DNA from: PGYT01 sp963675055
GTDB lineage: Bacteria; Bacteroidota; Ignavibacteria; Ignavibacteriales; Melioribacteraceae
Length of the DNA stretch: 64,000 nt
Reading direction: 5' to 3'
NCBI GenBank assembly: GCA_963675055.2
Contig: CAXXJE010000002.1
Span: 2,542,001 to 2,606,000 of the forward strand
A program made the position numbers and the translations under genes. Below, piece after piece: positions 62,103-64,000 of the stretch. Numbering within the stretch: position 1 is the stretch's first letter; each line of letters begins with the position of its first letter. Below the pieces are notes generated by a model. That model ran no database searches and was not told where the DNA came from. It saw only the letters and a list, made by a program, of their open reading frames with translations.

Positions 62103-64000
62103 TTATTGAGATTTACTGAACCAGCCTTTTACCTTATCTTCGAACCTTTCAACAATAATATAGATAACCGGTATAACAACTAAAGTTAGAATCGTTGTGG
62201 TTGTTAACCCTCCGATTACTGCCCTGGCAAGCGGCGACCATGTTTCCGCCCCGGAACCGAGTTCAACCGCGAGGGGAACCATTCCGAGAATTGTGGTAGT
62301 TGCAGTCATGAGTACCGGACGCATTCTTGCAGAGCTTGCCTGCTTAACTGCATCAATTAATTCGAGCCCGTCTTTTCTAAGCTGATTAATGTAATCGACT
62401 AGTACAATACCGTTATTTACTGCAATACCCACGAGCATTACCAATCCCACCAACGCCATTACGCTGATGCTTGTTCCTGTTATAAAGAGGAAGAAGAATA
62501 CGCCAATGATTGAAAGCGGTACCGTTGACATAATAATAAGCGGATCAACGAATGATTCGAACTGTGCAGCCATAATCATATATACCAGAAGTACTGCAGC
62601 AATAAAGGCAAGTCCGAGATAGAAGAAAGCTTCCTGCTGATCCTCGGCTGTACCGCCAAGTATTACCTGGTACTCGGACGGGATTGGTGTCTCGGCAATT
62701 ATTTTGTTCACTTCCGCAATTGCGCTGGAAAGGTCTATGCCGGATAAGCTAAACCCAACGGATACAAACCTGCTTTGATTCTCCCTGAAAATCGTAGGGG
62801 ACGACAGCTCCTCATCAATAGTCGCTACATCTTTAAGTCTTATTAAAGACCCGTCGTAGAGAGGAAGCATCATGTTTTCCACCGCTTCCTTCTTTCGTCT
62901 GGCATCTTTCTCGAACTGTATATAAATATCGTACTCGTCACCTTCTTCACGATATTGTGAAACGACTTTACCCTGCATGGCAGTCGATACATTACTGGCA
63001 ACCTGCAGCGGCGATAATTTGAAATCGTTAATTAAGTTCCTGTCGAGATGTACCTGTAATTCAGGAGTACTTTCTTTTATGTTGAGAGTAATATCAACTA
63101 TACCGGTAATATCTTCAAAGCGTTTTTTCAATTCCTCTGCAATTGCCATTGCACCATCTATATCGAATCCCACAACTTTAACCTCAACATCTTTTTCCTG
63201 CGAGATAGTTCCGCCTTCCTGGAAGTAATATGTTACACCAGGGATATTGTCAAGCCTTGCGCGCAATGAATCCTGAATCTGAAATTGAGTTATACTTCTT
63301 TCTTCTTTCGGTGATAGTTTTAATATCGTTTCAATTGTACTTGATGTTGTACCGAATGCGCCCATACCTTCACGTTCACCGTAAAAAATTGAAAGCGCCT
63401 GGAGTGATTCATCCGGAACAACTTCCTTTACAATGTCTTCGATTTCATACACATACTGCCTTGTTTTCTCAATCGGTGTACCGGACGGTGACTCCATAAT
63501 GAAATTAATGAAACCCTGATCTGTTTTCGGCATAAACTCTCCACCGAGCACACTCGCCAGAAAAATTGAAACTACGAGCATTACTGTTGTTATGGACAGC
63601 ACTGATTTGCGGTGGTTTATGGACCAATTGAGAATCTGACTGTACCGTTCCCCAAGTGTTTCCAGCCATCTGCCCGCAGTGTTTTTTATCTTATTAAATA
63701 TGCCGCGTTTACCCGGTTTCTCCATCTTCAGTATGTTTGATGACATCATCGGAACTAACGTTAAGGCGACTATAAGTGATACAATTAAACTGAATGTAAT
63801 TGTGAGCACAAGATCCTTAAACAATTGGCCGGTGATGTTCGGAACAAACAGAACCGGAATGAACACACTTATAGTTGTTAGTGTAGAGGCGGTAATAGCC
63901 ATACCGACTTCGGCGGCCCCTTTATCTGACGCATCAAATTTGCTGGACCCAAGTTCCCTGTGTCTGAATATATTCTCAAGTACTACAATGGAGTTATCTA
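62103..64000 (-). CDS. RND-family efflux transporter, permease subunit (partial)
   Basis: This is the C-terminal part of an inner-membrane RND pump; the frame continues past the right window edge (DNSIVVLENIFRHRELG at the edge). Visible are the membrane helices around ASTLTTISVFIPVLFVP (helix 5-6 region), the periplasmic porter domain (about 150-400 of the fragment), and a second helix set with LVGIAVNNGIVLVDYINQLRK, ending FSKSQ. The RND family pumps hydrophobic drugs or other compounds with a proton gradient and needs an adaptor and outer-membrane channel, not in view. The visible ATG at 63902 is internal. Confidence 0.93.
   Translation of the reverse strand, partial: DNSIVVLENIFRHRELGSSKFDASDKGAAEVGMAITASTLTTISVFIPVLFVPNITGQLFKDLVLTITFSLIVSLIVALTLVPMMSSNILKMEKPGKRGIFNKIKNTAGRWLETLGERYSQILNWSINHRKSVLSITTVMLVVSIFLASVLGGEFMPKTDQGFINFIMESPSGTPIEKTRQYVYEIEDIVKEVVPDESLQALSIFYGEREGMGAFGTTSSTIETILKLSPKEERSITQFQIQDSLRARLDNIPGVTYYFQEGGTISQEKDVEVKVVGFDIDGAMAIAEELKKRFEDITGIVDITLNIKESTPELQVHLDRNLINDFKLSPLQVASNVSTAMQGKVVSQYREEGDEYDIYIQFEKDARRKKEAVENMMLPLYDGSLIRLKDVATIDEELSSPTIFRENQSRFVSVGFSLSGIDLSSAIAEVNKIIAETPIPSEYQVILGGTAEDQQEAFFYLGLAFIAAVLLVYMIMAAQFESFVDPLIIMSTVPLSIIGVFFFLFITGTSISVMALVGLVMLVGIAVNNGIVLVDYINQLRKDGLELIDAVKQASSARMRPVLMTATTTILGMVPLAVELGSGAETWSPLARAVIGGLTTTTILTLVVIPVIYIIVERFEDKVKGWFSKSQ

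Overview
The window is a 64 kb chromosomal stretch with about 38-40% GC (judged by eye) from a Gram-negative member of the Bacteroidota/Chlorobiota (FCB) group. An Ignavibacteria-like or Chlorobi-like organism fits best. The reasons are a type IX secretion C-terminal sorting domain, a PorV/PorQ-like outer-membrane protein, two GWxTD-domain proteins, a SusC-like TonB receptor, LptF/LptG and LpxL for an LPS outer membrane, an F-ATPase operon that lacks the beta and epsilon genes, and several promoters of the Bacteroidota form (TTG, 20 bases, TAnnTTTG). The assignment is inference; no rRNA gene is present.

Layout. 1-3.7 kb: end of dnaE, an enoyl-ACP reductase-like SDR, thioredoxin and a long phosphoglycerate dehydrogenase. 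4-14.4 kb: an export and outer-membrane cluster with a sorting-domain cargo protein, a lipoprotein, a TonB-dependent receptor, a 1077-residue surface protein and a PorV-like barrel. 14.6-22.2 kb: two paralogous GWxTD proteins flanking a YD-repeat lipoprotein, a Ycf48-like propeller and a GT39-like glycosyltransferase with TPRs. 22.2-29.8 kb: LpxL-type acyltransferase, M23 peptidase, bactofilin, then atpZ, an atpI-like gene and atpB-E-F-H-A-G. 29.8-33.6 kb: a translation block (ffh, rpsP, khpA, rimM, trmD, rplS). 33.6-40.5 kb: an MqnA-like protein, a minus-strand operon (adenosine deaminase, unknown protein, urocanate hydratase, second phosphoglycerate dehydrogenase), a TPR lipoprotein and a DUF3467 protein. 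40.6-47.7 kb: a probable envelope-signalling operon (Fn3-like secreted protein, FecR protein, barrel, CHASE2 adenylate cyclase). 47.7-54.2 kb: lptF/lptG, an M20 dipeptidase, a lipoprotein, YgfZ and a cobalamin adenosyltransferase. 54.3-55.5 kb: tmRNA followed directly by a tandem GIY-YIG element. 55.5-64 kb: a barrel-like protein, an Asp-box/VPS10-like giant, an RsbW/RsbV-like switch pair, a TPR-thioredoxin protein and an RND pump running off the end.

The most unusual locus is the tmRNA-flanking array. A 335-bp unit carrying an 80-residue GIY-YIG ORF occurs twice almost identically and once as a decayed remnant. It starts at the base after the tmRNA CCA end, and GTTCGACT from the tmRNA T-arm recurs at the end of each full unit. 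This looks like a small mobile or amplifying element that uses the tmRNA gene as its site. A second locus worth attention is a long-armed structured element at 14436-14573 between the PorV-like gene and the first GWxTD gene.
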